This document shows positions 33,561-43,534 of a stretch of 64,000 nucleotides of DNA, piece after piece. The number at the start of each line of letters is the position of its first letter. Position 1 is the stretch's first letter. Both the position numbers and the translations under genes were made by a program. The stretch spans positions 248,001-312,000 of the forward strand of contig SUYC01000003.1 in assembly GCA_015060625.1 (NCBI GenBank), written 5' to 3'. The notes under the pieces were generated by a model, which saw only the letters and a list, made by a program, of their open reading frames with translations, had not been told where the DNA came from and searched no databases. Source of the DNA: Xylanibacter ruminicola (GTDB taxonomy: Bacteria; Bacteroidota; Bacteroidia; Bacteroidales; Bacteroidaceae).

Positions 33561-35276
33561 TTAATAGAGAGAATAGTAAGTCTGCTTAGCCCAGAAGAGG
33601 TTGGTGTAGTAACCTGTGCTCTCTGAGTAGTTGATAGCCTTAGCAGCCTCGCAGTTGTCCTTGTTGAAGTTCAACTCGTCGCTTGGGTAAGGCAGACGGT
33701 TTGGAGGAGTAGGATAGTCAGCCATCTGAGTATCCTTAGCAAACTTCACGTTGGGGAATCCAGTACGACGGTTCACGTTCCAAGCCTCGAGCTCATTCAG
33801 GAAGCTGAAGTTCAGCCAGAGCTGAGTAGCTACGCACTCCTGAGTGGCCTTCCAGATCTTGTTGGCATAAGCCTCAAAGTCGGCTGTTGTAGGAACAATG
33901 AGCTCACGGAATCCATTGTAAGAGTCGTTGCCCTTCTTGTAGAGTGAAGAAGTGGTCTTCATGTTCCAATAGTATTCGTTAGAGAGTACTACACCCTTGA
34001 TGAAGTTCTCCTTAGCAGCAGCCTCGTTGGCAGCTACACCGTAACCCATCAGGTAAGCCTCGGCCTTGCTCAGTGCAACCTCGGCAGCGTTGATCCAAGT
34101 GCCGTTCAGGTTGGCATTGCCCTGATAAGCAGCCCAACCAGTGAAGGCGATGGTGTCAATGCGGCAGTAGTAGTTAGAGGTGGTGATACCACGCTCAACA
34201 TACTCCTTGTTCTTCTCATCGGCGATGTTGTCGATTTCGTTGCTTGTGAGTGAGTTATCGTAAGCAATATAAGCGTCGTCTGGGTTGCAGTCATAAACAG
34301 CAGCCAGACGTGGGTCGGTATTCTCATCGGGCACACCGTTAGCAGGAACGTTCATGGCGTCGAGCATAGCCTGTGAACCAGCAGCCATTGAGCTACCAGC
34401 CAGAGCCTGAGAAATACCCTTACCATAGTTGAAGTGATCAGTTGCAGTATCACCGTTCACACCGATGTTCTGACTATTGTTCTCAATCAGAGGATACTGA
34501 GTAGGATTGCTCAGCAACTCCTGGATAGCGCTCTTTGCCTCAGCAACCAGGTCACCATTGGTAGCCAGGTGCAGGGCGATGCGCAGACGGAGTGAGTTAA
34601 CATAACGCTGCCAGATTTCAACAGAACCAGCTGCAGAGCTGAAGTCCTGACGCTTCAGAGCAGCAACACCTGCGGCATTCAGGTTGCCAGCGGCAAAGAA
34701 GTCGCCAGCCTCCTTCAGGTCAGACAGGATCTGCTTGTAGATCTGTACGTCGTCGTCGTACTTGGCAGATTTCTTAGCGCCATCATAGTCACCAGTCTTC
34801 CACAGTGTGCCAGCACCAGAGTAGGGGGCATCTCCCCAGATAGAGAGTACCTCATGAAGCTGAGCTTGCATGATGGTACGACCCAGGAGGAAGAAAATCT
34901 TGTTGGCTTCCTTCTCATCGTCGGCGAGGTTGTTGTAAGTATCCTCCAGTACACGATACTGAGTCAGCATATTATAGAAATCCTGCCAACGGATATTGAA
35001 ATATCCCTCGCTGGCACCACGGAAACGACCGCGGCCATTAGCATTACCAATTACACCTGAGAAGCAGCCAGAAGTGCTTGACTGTGTGTAATAGCGCCAA
35101 TAATCAAGGTTCATCCAGCGGTTACCGGCATCAAGCACGCCAGTGAACACCTGTGGAACGCTTACTGTTGTTGTCTTTGATGGATCTGCATACTTCTCGT
35201 TGAAGTCCGAATCAGAGCAAGATACGAGAGTCATCAGGCCCAGAGCAGCAAAGACAGTTAAAAATATCTTTTTCAT
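33561..35276 (-). CDS. SusD-like outer-membrane lipoprotein (locus 2)
   Basis: 571 residues. Lipoprotein signal with lipobox LVSC (LMTLVSCSDSDF). Helical SusD fold segments such as FFLLGRTIMQAQLHEVLSIWG and AEVALSKAEAYLMG are visible; it looks like the SusD-like subgroup with longer C-terminal part. It follows its SusC with a 51-base gap and is ended by an intrinsic terminator. As the glycan-binding lid for the SusC at 35328 it probably captures oligosaccharides handled by the surrounding mannosidases, fucosidases and hexosaminidases. Confidence 0.9.
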   Translation of the reverse strand: MKKIFLTVFAALGLMTLVSCSDSDFNEKYADPSKTTTVSVPQVFTGVLDAGNRWMNLDYWRYYTQSSTSGCFSGVIGNANGRGRFRGASEGYFNIRWQDFYNMLTQYRVLEDTYNNLADDEKEANKIFFLLGRTIMQAQLHEVLSIWGDAPYSGAGTLWKTGDYDGAKKSAKYDDDVQIYKQILSDLKEAGDFFAAGNLNAAGVAALKRQDFSSAAGSVEIWQRYVNSLRLRIALHLATNGDLVAEAKSAIQELLSNPTQYPLIENNSQNIGVNGDTATDHFNYGKGISQALAGSSMAAGSQAMLDAMNVPANGVPDENTDPRLAAVYDCNPDDAYIAYDNSLTSNEIDNIADEKNKEYVERGITTSNYYCRIDTIAFTGWAAYQGNANLNGTWINAAEVALSKAEAYLMGYGVAANEAAAKENFIKGVVLSNEYYWNMKTTSSLYKKGNDSYNGFRELIVPTTADFEAYANKIWKATQECVATQLWLNFSFLNELEAWNVNRRTGFPNVKFAKDTQMADYPTPPNRLPYPSDELNFNKDNCEAAKAINYSESTGYYTNLFWAKQTYYSLY

Positions 35277-35327
35277 ATAACTTATAATCTTTTAATTAGT
35301 TTCAAATGCTCTTTAGTACCCATGTAG

Positions 35328-38300
35328 TTAGAAGCTTGCACGGAGTGAAACACCGAATGTGCGGGCGCTGGCAGTTGAACCACCAACCTGCGCCTGGTAG
35401 ATCCAGTTAGTACCATCAGTAGTCTCAGAATCGAACAACTTCAGTGTGCGATAGAGATAGAATGGGTTACGTGCAAATGCAGATACTGTGAGGTTGCTGC
35501 AGCCGAAACGCTTGGTCAGTGAAACTGGGAGCTGGTATGACAGGCTGATCTCACGGCACTTCACGTAGCTATTCTTTTGAACAGCCTCGTCATAGGTCTG
35601 AGTGGAACTTGTACCCCATCCATACTGCATGTCGTTGATAGCGAACTGGGTTGTGATGATGTCGTTAGGAGTTCCATCCTCCTTCACACCCTTCTGGATA
35701 ACACCGTTGTCCCATACATAATAACCGTTGATCATGGTCTCACCACGCTTGTAGTTAGGAACCTGTGAAGGATCTACGCGTACGATGCTGGCCTTGTCGT
35801 CAACATTTTCGGTTGTGCTGTAGTAGAACAGACCACCGCTCTGGTAGTCGCGAGCACCAACGGCATCCTTGATGATACCGGTATCCATGTAGTACTGCCA
35901 AGGCTGGTTGATAACGTCGCCACCGATGCGATAGTCGAAGCTCATGTCGAGGGTGAAGTTCTTGTAGCTGATAGAAGCTGCAAATCCACCTACAGCATCA
36001 GGCATAGCGTTACCTACCTTGCGACGGGTAGAGGTATCGGTTACGTACAATCCATCTTCGCCTACAAGCATACCATAGTCCTTTGTGATTCTACCACCAT
36101 TTTTCAAAACTTCATCCAGTTCTGTGCTGGTTGTCATTCTGGCAGATGAGCCATCGGCCAATGTTACGTCATAAAGATGCTTATGTACGTAGGTGTAGAA
36201 GTCGCCCATAGGTTCGCCAACATGCGATTCGAGGGTTGCAGCACCGTTATCCCAGTTAGCGTGTGAGAGAACATCCAGACCATCGGCCAGCTTCTTCACC
36301 TTATTTTTATTAAAGGCAATGTTGGCACGCAGGTCAATGCGCCAGTCCTTATTCATGAATGGAGTGCCGTAGATACTGAACTCAGCACCAGAGTTAGTCA
36401 GCTCACCTACGTTCATCAGCATGCTCTGAGCACCCATAGAGTAGGCAGAAGTAGTCTGCAGGATCTGGTCCTTGATATCATTATGGTAGTAAGAGAACTC
36501 GAAACCTAAGCGGTTGTTGAAGAACTTGCTCTCGAGACCAATCTCGAACTCGTACTTCTTCTCAGGCTTGATGCTCTCGTTACCTACTGATGTTCCCATG
36601 TAGTTATATACATAGTTGTCGCCGTGCTGCAGGTTACCCTGGCTGTAAGCCAAGTTAGCGCGGTAAATCTCAGGAGCGTTACCTACGATACCGTAAGAAG
36701 CGCGAATCTTACCATAGTCGTACCAAGAAGGCTTGTTGTCCTTCATCAGCTCTGTGAAGAGGATGCTGGCACTGGCTGATGGATACCAGAAAGAGTTGTT
36801 GCCCTTCTTCAGGGTAGAGGTCTTCTCGTTACGGATGGTACCCTCGATGTATGCCCAGTTGTCGAAGCCGTAGCTGGCGGTCAGGAACATACCTGTGCGC
36901 AGCAGGTCCTGCTTGTTCATGTTGGCATTCTTGGTACCTACCGATGCAGCGAGGTTAAACCAGTTCTCCTGGCTCAGACCCTGGCTGGTGCTAACGTTCG
37001 ACATGTAGTATGTCTCCTGACGTGCGTTGTAACCGAAGTTAGCCTGTACGTTGTGGATGTCAGCAAATGTCTTGTCGAAGCTCAGCATCACGTCACCGTA
37101 AACAATCTCGTACTTGCTGTTCTCCAGTGCGTAAGCATCGCTATACTGTCCGTTGGTAGAGAAGATGTGAGCATTCTCTGCGCGGTTCATGTTCTCAATC
37201 TTATCCGATGTCAAGTCGGTAGCGATACGTGCCCCCAGAGTCAGTCCAGGGATAATCTCCCATGTTGGGTTGATGCTACCGATGAAACGCTGGTGATCCT
37301 CAATCTGCTCCTTACCCAAGATATTCCAGAAGTACTCGCTAATCAGCGATGTAGAACCCATTGGGGTGTAGAGGAACTGCTCGTCGGGAGTCAGTGTGTT
37401 GGTGGTACCGCCGTTAGCTGCATAAACGCTATTCATATAGCCCAGGCTGGTCATGGTGTGCTCGCGGATGTACTTTACATCAGTGAAACTACCAAACATA
37501 CCACTGTAGTTCTGTACGATACGGCTGATACGATAAGGACGGTTCTTGATGTACTGCTTCTGATAAGTAGCGGTGTAGTTCAACTTGATGGTATTGGTGA
37601 TATCGAATGTACCATTCAGGTTGAAGTTGTGCTTGTGGTTTGCAGAGTTATACTGCATGGGCTTCGAATCGTTGAAGTTGTACGAGAAGCGGATGTTGCT
37701 ACGCTCAGAGCTGTTGGTGATAGCTACGTTGTAGTTCTGGTTGAAACCAGTGCGGAATACCTCGTTCCACTGGTTGCCACCGATAGGTGCGTATGGACGC
37801 TTGGTACCATCGAAATAGGTTACCTCTCTGCCATCGTAGCGTGGACCATACGAATAATAACGAGCCTGTGCAGGTGTAACAATCGAATTTCCATTTCGAT
37901 CGAATCTCGATGTGTTGAAACCTGTTAAGGCTTCTGGATCCTTGTTGCTACCATATGCCCAGTTGTCAAAACCAGGACCGAACTCTGTCTGCATGTCAGG
38001 CATGTAGGCAATCTTATCCCAGCTAACGTTAGCGCTGAAGTCAACACGTGTACCTGTACCCTTGGCAGCCTTCTTGGTGGTGATCATCACAACACCGTTG
38101 GCAGCCTCTGAACCATACAGTGCAGAAGCGGCAGCACCCTTCAGGATTGAGATGTTCTCGATATCCTCGGGGTTGATGTCGATCAGACCGTTAGAGCGGA
38201 TACGCTGGTTGTCCCAGTAGCCCTCGTTGTTGGTGTTACCATTGTGGATGGGCACACCGTCCATAACGATGAGAGGCTGGGTGTTACCGGTGATTGACGA

Positions 38301-38831
38301 CATACCACGTACCGAAATAGATACAGCAGATGTGTTACCACCAGGAGCCGACTGGATGCGAACACCAGGAGCTTTACCATACAGGGCTGATGCGAAGTTA
38401 GAAGCACCAGTCTTGATCAGCTCATCACTGTTGATCGAGCTGATGGCGTAACCCAGTTTCTTCTGGTCTTTCTTGATACCAAGAGCTGTTACAACCACCT
38501 CGTTCAGGGTAGTAGCTTCTTCCTCAAGAACAATTTTGAGAACTTTGCCTGTCTCGGCTTTTACCTGTTTTGGGGCAAAGCCAATGTAGCTGACATTAAG
38601 CGTAGCTCCATTGCGACAAGAGATGGTAAAGTCACCATCGTAGTTAGTAACCGTTCCGGCTTGGGCGCCTTCGACCTTAATAGTGGCTCCAATAATGGGG
38701 TCACCCTTAGTGTCTGCAACGTTTCCCTTAACCGTAACATTCTGTGCATTGACAACTGCTGCGAAAAGCAGACAAATAGCCATCATACACACTCTCAGAT
38801 GAGAGTTAAGAAAATAATTTCCCATTTTCAT
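35328..38831 (-). CDS. SusC-family TonB-dependent glycan transporter (locus 2)
   Basis: 1167 residues. Signal peptide (MAICLLFAAVVNA), carboxypeptidase-like regulatory domain (GNVADTKGDPIIGATIKV), linker with LNEVVVTALGIKKDQKKLGY, plug with IENISILKGAAASALYG and EAANGVVMITTKKA, then the barrel ending GVSLRASF. It forms a pair with the SusD downstream and is likely the import channel of the glycan region. ATG at 38825 is an alternative start two codons in. Confidence 0.93.
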   Translation of the reverse strand: MKMGNYFLNSHLRVCMMAICLLFAAVVNAQNVTVKGNVADTKGDPIIGATIKVEGAQAGTVTNYDGDFTISCRNGATLNVSYIGFAPKQVKAETGKVLKIVLEEEATTLNEVVVTALGIKKDQKKLGYAISSINSDELIKTGASNFASALYGKAPGVRIQSAPGGNTSAVSISVRGMSSITGNTQPLIVMDGVPIHNGNTNNEGYWDNQRIRSNGLIDINPEDIENISILKGAAASALYGSEAANGVVMITTKKAAKGTGTRVDFSANVSWDKIAYMPDMQTEFGPGFDNWAYGSNKDPEALTGFNTSRFDRNGNSIVTPAQARYYSYGPRYDGREVTYFDGTKRPYAPIGGNQWNEVFRTGFNQNYNVAITNSSERSNIRFSYNFNDSKPMQYNSANHKHNFNLNGTFDITNTIKLNYTATYQKQYIKNRPYRISRIVQNYSGMFGSFTDVKYIREHTMTSLGYMNSVYAANGGTTNTLTPDEQFLYTPMGSTSLISEYFWNILGKEQIEDHQRFIGSINPTWEIIPGLTLGARIATDLTSDKIENMNRAENAHIFSTNGQYSDAYALENSKYEIVYGDVMLSFDKTFADIHNVQANFGYNARQETYYMSNVSTSQGLSQENWFNLAASVGTKNANMNKQDLLRTGMFLTASYGFDNWAYIEGTIRNEKTSTLKKGNNSFWYPSASASILFTELMKDNKPSWYDYGKIRASYGIVGNAPEIYRANLAYSQGNLQHGDNYVYNYMGTSVGNESIKPEKKYEFEIGLESKFFNNRLGFEFSYYHNDIKDQILQTTSAYSMGAQSMLMNVGELTNSGAEFSIYGTPFMNKDWRIDLRANIAFNKNKVKKLADGLDVLSHANWDNGAATLESHVGEPMGDFYTYVHKHLYDVTLADGSSARMTTSTELDEVLKNGGRITKDYGMLVGEDGLYVTDTSTRRKVGNAMPDAVGGFAASISYKNFTLDMSFDYRIGGDVINQPWQYYMDTGIIKDAVGARDYQSGGLFYYSTTENVDDKASIVRVDPSQVPNYKRGETMINGYYVWDNGVIQKGVKEDGTPNDIITTQFAINDMQYGWGTSSTQTYDEAVQKNSYVKCREISLSYQLPVSLTKRFGCSNLTVSAFARNPFYLYRTLKLFDSETTDGTNWIYQAQVGGSTASARTFGVSLRASF

Positions 38832-38880
38832 GTTGTTGGTTTTAATTAATTGAATAGTAATTATAGTTATAAAACGAGTG

Positions 38881-38912
38881 CAAATCTAAACATAATTATA
38901 CAAATAAACAAG
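38881..38912 (-). promoter_or_regulatory. Promoter of the susCD pair, locus 2
   Basis: CAAATCTA at 38881-38888 (minus TAGATTTG) and CAAG at 38909-38912 (minus CTTG), separated by exactly 20 bases. The -33 box is the CTTG variant also seen for mntA and the restriction genes. The 5' untranslated region is ~40 bases. Confidence 0.65.
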
Positions 38913-38983
38913 ACTTTTAGGTTAATTTTGGTTAATTAGACCTAATAAACTTGCAATATGTGCTTTGATAGGCCTGTTTTTAT

Positions 38984-38991
38984 TAATTTTG
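38984..38991 (+). promoter_or_regulatory. Probable -7 box of the third GH92 gene
   Basis: TAATTTTG, 32 bases before the ATG at 39024. TTTG at 38964-38967 is only 16 bases upstream, so the -33 element is uncertain. Confidence 0.45.
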
Positions 38992-39023
38992 TCAGCAAAA
39001 TGCTAATATACCTACTTATATTT

Positions 39024-41201
39024 ATGAGAAAGTTTAATAAATTATTTCTGGCGATGGCTATGACATTTATGTCTGGTCAGGCCATGGCGGCAGATGCTTG
39101 CCAACACAAAAACGCGTTTTCTAACTATGTGAATCCCTGGATTGGTACAGGTGGTCACGGTCATGTATTCCTTGGTGCTAATGTTCCCTTTGGCTTGGTA
39201 CAGGTAGGCCCCACAGAGCACACCCATGGTTGGGACTGGTGTTCGGGCTATCACATCAGCGATTCGGTGCTGGTGGGCTTTGGTCATACCCACCTGAGTG
39301 GTACGGGTATTGGCGATTTGGGCGATATAGGTTTTCTGCCTGTTGCTCATTGCTGTGCTACCGAGACCAAGTTCTCGCATGCCAACGAGACGGTTCGTCC
39401 TGGCTACTATGCCATCCGTTTGCAGCAGCCTAACGTATTCGTTGAGCTGACTGCTACCAAGCGTGTAGGTTTCCATCGTTACACCTTTGGTGCCGACACC
39501 CAGAAGGGTATGCTGCGTATCGATTTGCGCCAGGGTACCGGTTGGGATTCATGGCGTAAGAGTGCTTTCAACGTCGAGAGTCCTACGATGATTACAGGTT
39601 TCCGCCAGTCATCGGGTTGGGCGCGCAACCAGCATGTGTTCTTTGCAGCCGAGTTCTCTACACCCGTTAAGGTGAAAAAGCAGGTAGGCGATACCGTGAT
39701 GGTTGTTGCCTTCGAGGATATCTCAAAGCCAGTGATGATAAAGTGCGGTATATCAGCCGTTAGTGTCGAGGATGCCAAGGCTAACTTGAAGGCCGAGCTG
39801 CCTGGTTGGGATTTCAAAGCCACTGTGGCAGCTGCCGACGAGGCTTGGAACGAAGAGCTGGGTAAGATAGAAGTAGAGACCGACGATGAAACCGTACGTA
39901 CCATCTTCTATACCGCCCTTTATCACACCATGACAGCCCCTTCGGTATTTAGCGATGTCACCGGCAACTATCGTGGTGCTGATGGTAAGGTGCACCATGG
40001 CGATTTTACCAATTATACCACCTTCTCGCTGTGGGATACCTATCGTGCAGCTCATCCATTGATGACCCTGATTCATCCCGAGAAGCAGAAGGATATGGCT
40101 GCTACATTCCTGCACATCTTTGAGCAGCAGGGCAAGCTGCCAGTATGGCACCTGATGGGTAACGAGACCGACTGTATGGTGGGTAATCCTGGTGCTGCCG
40201 TGCTGGCCGATATGGTACTGAAAGGTTTTGTTACTGATAAGGAGGCTGCCTTCAATGCGATGAAGACTTCGGCTATGCTTGATGAGCGCAGCATGGATCT
40301 GCTGAAGAAGTACGGCTATCTGCCTTACGACAAGGACTCTACCTTCCAGACTGTAGCCAAGGGCTTGGAGTATGCTTTGGCCGATGACTGTATCGCCAAG
40401 GTTGCAAAGCTGTTGGGCAAGAAGGCCGACTACAAGTACTTCTACAACCGCAGCCGTGGTTATAAGCACTATTTCGATCGCAATACCTTGTTTATGCGTG
40501 GTCGTGGTAGCGATGGCAGTTTCCACGAGCCATTCAATCCCTTCAAGAGTGTGCACACTGCCGACGACTATACCGAGGGTAATGCTTGGCAGTACACTTG
40601 GCTGGTACCGCACGATGTGCATGGCTTGGTAAGTATGTTCCCCAGCGAGAAGCGTTTTATCGAGAAGCTCGATTCGCTCTTCATCGTGAGCGGTGATATG
40701 GGTGCCGAGGCTTCACCCGATATCTCAGGCTTGATTGGTCAGTATGCCCATGGCAACGAGCCCAGTCACCACATCTTATATATGTATAACTATGTAGGTC
40801 AGCCTTGGAAGGCTGCCAAGTTGCTTCGCCAGACCATGAAGGAACTCTATTTCAATGATTTCGATGGTTTGTCGGGTAACGAAGATGTGGGTCAGATGTC
40901 GGCTTGGTATGTGATGTCGTCAATTGGTCTCTATCAGGTTGAGCCAGCCGGTGGCAAGTACATCATTGGCAGTCCGCTCTTCAACGAGGCTAAGGTGAAT
41001 GTTGGCGGAGGCAAGACCTTTACCGTAAAGGCCAACAACAACAGCAAGGAGAATATCTACGTTCAGAGTGCTAAGCTCAACGGCAAGCCTTATGCAAAGA
41101 CCTATCTGATGCATCAGGATATCGTGAAGGGTGGCGTACTCGAACTCGAGATGGGTAACAAGCCTTCAAGTTGGGGCACACAACCCAAGAACCGTCCTTA
41201 A
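39024..41201 (+). CDS. GH92 exo-alpha-mannosidase (3)
   Basis: About 725 residues from the ATG at 39024 (MRKFNKLFLAMAMTF, signal peptide ending AMA); the frame is open to 38958, but that part contains the promoter. GH92 signatures: YVNPWIGTGGHGHVFLGA, GWDWCSGYH, TTFSLWDTYRAAHPL, LPVWHLMGNETDCMVG and GNEDVGQMSAWYVMSSIGLY with the acidic residues. The WCSGYH start region resembles the alpha-1,2-mannosidase branch, though that is a judgement by eye. It is transcribed alone, divergent from susCD, and ended by a strong terminator. Confidence 0.92.
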   Translation: MRKFNKLFLAMAMTFMSGQAMAADACQHKNAFSNYVNPWIGTGGHGHVFLGANVPFGLVQVGPTEHTHGWDWCSGYHISDSVLVGFGHTHLSGTGIGDLGDIGFLPVAHCCATETKFSHANETVRPGYYAIRLQQPNVFVELTATKRVGFHRYTFGADTQKGMLRIDLRQGTGWDSWRKSAFNVESPTMITGFRQSSGWARNQHVFFAAEFSTPVKVKKQVGDTVMVVAFEDISKPVMIKCGISAVSVEDAKANLKAELPGWDFKATVAAADEAWNEELGKIEVETDDETVRTIFYTALYHTMTAPSVFSDVTGNYRGADGKVHHGDFTNYTTFSLWDTYRAAHPLMTLIHPEKQKDMAATFLHIFEQQGKLPVWHLMGNETDCMVGNPGAAVLADMVLKGFVTDKEAAFNAMKTSAMLDERSMDLLKKYGYLPYDKDSTFQTVAKGLEYALADDCIAKVAKLLGKKADYKYFYNRSRGYKHYFDRNTLFMRGRGSDGSFHEPFNPFKSVHTADDYTEGNAWQYTWLVPHDVHGLVSMFPSEKRFIEKLDSLFIVSGDMGAEASPDISGLIGQYAHGNEPSHHILYMYNYVGQPWKAAKLLRQTMKELYFNDFDGLSGNEDVGQMSAWYVMSSIGLYQVEPAGGKYIIGSPLFNEAKVNVGGGKTFTVKANNNSKENIYVQSAKLNGKPYAKTYLMHQDIVKGGVLELEMGNKPSSWGTQPKNRP

Positions 41202-41224
41202 TACGGAAATAACAACCAAAAAAG

Positions 41225-41249
41225 AATCCCGCTTGATTGAAGCGGGATT
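41225..41249. terminator. Bidirectional intrinsic terminator
   Basis: AATCCCGCTT (41225-41234) and AAGCGGGATT (41240-41249), 10 bp perfect, 5-base loop, followed by TCTTTTTTT on plus and preceded by an A-run that gives T on minus. It separates the convergent GH92 and GH20 genes. Confidence 0.92.
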
Positions 41250-41256
41250 TCTTTTT

Positions 41257-43512
41257 TTATTTGAGGTAGATGTCGGCAGGTTGCATCTTCTTACCTTTGG
41301 TGTCGAACACCCAGAGGCGAAGCATACCGCCGTTGCTATCAAAGTAGCGAACTTCTATCTTGTGCAGTCCAGCTTTCAGTGCCTGCTGACTCACTTCCTC
41401 GTGAGGACTCTGTGGACGGTCGTTGTCAACCACCATATTGCCATCAATCTTCAGCCAGCTGCCGTCGTCGCTCATCAGCGAGAAGGTATAAACGCCATCT
41501 TCTGGCACGCGCAGGTAGCCGGTAGTAATCAAACCGATATTACCCTTCACTTTCTCGGGAATCACTACGTCGTTCACGGGATAGTTGCCCTTGAAAGGCG
41601 CCTTGTGAATCTGGGCGCATTTCTCGCCACGATAGTTATACCAGGCAGCGTTCAGTCCCTGAGTCAGTTTCGATGTGTCAACCTTAACAGGCTCCAGCAG
41701 TCCCTGTTTGATGAAGTCGGCTTTGATCATCTCGCCAGCCTGTCCGTTAGGTGCAAAGGTGCGCAGGGTGAAGTGAGTGGTCTCGTCGATCTTTACAGGA
41801 CCGTTATACAACTGCGAGTTCTTGTTGGGGAAACTGCCGTCGGTAGTATAGCGTACGGTTGCCAATGGGTCGGCACAAGTCACAGCCATGGTACCCTCGT
41901 TGGTGAATGCATTCACGCGGTAGATGCCATCCAGACTTGGTGTGCGGAAAGGCACGTTGAGCTTGTGGAGCATGGCAAACTGCTTGGGCAGACGACTGTA
42001 GAACTGGTCGTAGTCCTTCAGTTCGGGCTTGGTCCATGCCAATTCTGAGAGTGCCAGGATGCGTGGAAAATACTGGAACAACAGGCGTTCGCGGGTGGGG
42101 ATATACTCGCACCACATGTTGCCCTGCACGCCAATCACGTGCTGCTTCTGCTTGTCGTTCATGCCTTTCAGCATCTCCTTGTCGTATTCGTAGATGCTGC
42201 GCATGCTGGTTTTCTCTTCAGCCTGCGAGAAATACATGGGTGCACCAGGACAGAACACCACGTCGTTGCCCTGAGCAGTTACCTGCAGGGGAGCGTCGGG
42301 CACCCAAGTGCGCCACCAGGTGACGGTAGCTGTCTTCGAGAGTCCGCCTTCCAGAATCTCGTCCCATCCCATCATCTTACGTCCGTTCTTGTTGATGAAG
42401 GCCTCCATCTGATGGATGAACCACGACTGCAGTTCCTCCTCGTTCTTCAGTTTGAGGTCTTTAATGCGCTTCTGACAGTCGGGGCACGCCTTCCAGGTGT
42501 CCTTGCGCACCTCGTCGCCGCCTACGTGTACATACTCGTAAGGGAACAGCTGGAAGATTTCGCTCCAGATATCCTTACAGAAGTCGAGTACCTTCTGCTT
42601 ACCTGGGCAGAGTGGGGTGGTGAACACCTCGCCCCAACCGATGGTAGAGAAGCAAGCCAGTCCCTCGTAGTTCTCGATGGCACTCAGAAAGTGACCAGGC
42701 ATATCAATCTCGGGCACAATCTCAATGCCGCGCTGCTTGGCATAGGCCACCACGTCGCGAATCTGCTCCTGTGTGTAATAGCCACCATACAAGGTGTCGC
42801 CATGCTCCACACGCTTGCGCTTAGCAGGAATCAGCAAGTCGGGATTATCGTCGCGTGCAGCCAGTCGCATGCAAGCGCTGTCCTGATTGTTGTATGTGCG
42901 CCAGGCCCCCTTCTCGGTCAGCAAGGGGTATTTCTTGATTTCTATGCGCCAGCCCTGGTCGTCGGTCAGGTGCCAGTGGAAACGGTTCAGTTTGTAAAGC
43001 GCCATCAGGTCGAGCACCTCCTTTACTTCCTCTACGTCCCAGAAATGGCGTGAGGCGTCGAGGTGGAAGCCGCGCCAGCCATACTGTGGGGCATCGGTAA
43101 TGCTCAGTTGGGCAAGCTTCACAGGCTTCTCGTTCTGCAGCAGTAGCTGGTTCAGTGTAGCCATAGCCGAGAGAGCACCACTGTAGTTGGCTGCAGCAAT
43201 CTCGATGCCGGTAGCGGTGATGTTCAGCTGATAACCATCCTTTGGCAGTCCCTTTTTGGTGATGATGCGGATATCACCATTCTTGCCGGGCACCAGCGCA
43301 GCGTTTATTGATGCGTAGCGGTGCAGACTGGTCTGCAGAAATTCGGCAGCGGGTTTCAGAGCACCTGTTGCATAGGCGATGGTGGGCTGCTGTGGCAGTT
43401 TGTACTGGCCTTCTGTCACCGTCATTTTTTGTGGCATAGGCACTAAGTTAACCTGAGCCTGGATGGCCAGGCTCAGGAAACTTGATATAAATAAGGTTAT
43501 AATCTTCTTCAT
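41257..43512 (-). CDS. GH20 beta-N-acetylhexosaminidase with C-terminal PA14-like domain (1)
   Basis: 751 residues with signal peptide. An N-terminal GH20b domain is followed by the catalytic barrel with YGWRGFHLDASRHFW, FHWHLTDDQGWRIEIKKYP, VPEIDMPGH and VHVGGDEVRKDTW, where Asp-Glu is the catalytic pair of substrate-assisted hydrolysis. After ~530 a fibronectin/chitobiase-C-like part and a PA14-like domain (GYLRVPEDGVYTFSLMSDDGSWLKIDG) follow; PA14 domains bind carbohydrate in many glycosidases. It is the last gene of the minus-strand set PIG-L, GH20, GH20, 22 bases after the other GH20. It would remove terminal GlcNAc or GalNAc. Confidence 0.92.
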   Translation of the reverse strand: MKKIITLFISSFLSLAIQAQVNLVPMPQKMTVTEGQYKLPQQPTIAYATGALKPAAEFLQTSLHRYASINAALVPGKNGDIRIITKKGLPKDGYQLNITATGIEIAAANYSGALSAMATLNQLLLQNEKPVKLAQLSITDAPQYGWRGFHLDASRHFWDVEEVKEVLDLMALYKLNRFHWHLTDDQGWRIEIKKYPLLTEKGAWRTYNNQDSACMRLAARDDNPDLLIPAKRKRVEHGDTLYGGYYTQEQIRDVVAYAKQRGIEIVPEIDMPGHFLSAIENYEGLACFSTIGWGEVFTTPLCPGKQKVLDFCKDIWSEIFQLFPYEYVHVGGDEVRKDTWKACPDCQKRIKDLKLKNEEELQSWFIHQMEAFINKNGRKMMGWDEILEGGLSKTATVTWWRTWVPDAPLQVTAQGNDVVFCPGAPMYFSQAEEKTSMRSIYEYDKEMLKGMNDKQKQHVIGVQGNMWCEYIPTRERLLFQYFPRILALSELAWTKPELKDYDQFYSRLPKQFAMLHKLNVPFRTPSLDGIYRVNAFTNEGTMAVTCADPLATVRYTTDGSFPNKNSQLYNGPVKIDETTHFTLRTFAPNGQAGEMIKADFIKQGLLEPVKVDTSKLTQGLNAAWYNYRGEKCAQIHKAPFKGNYPVNDVVIPEKVKGNIGLITTGYLRVPEDGVYTFSLMSDDGSWLKIDGNMVVDNDRPQSPHEEVSQQALKAGLHKIEVRYFDSNGGMLRLWVFDTKGKKMQPADIYLK

Positions 43513-43534
43513 ATAAAGTTTTTAAAAATCTTTG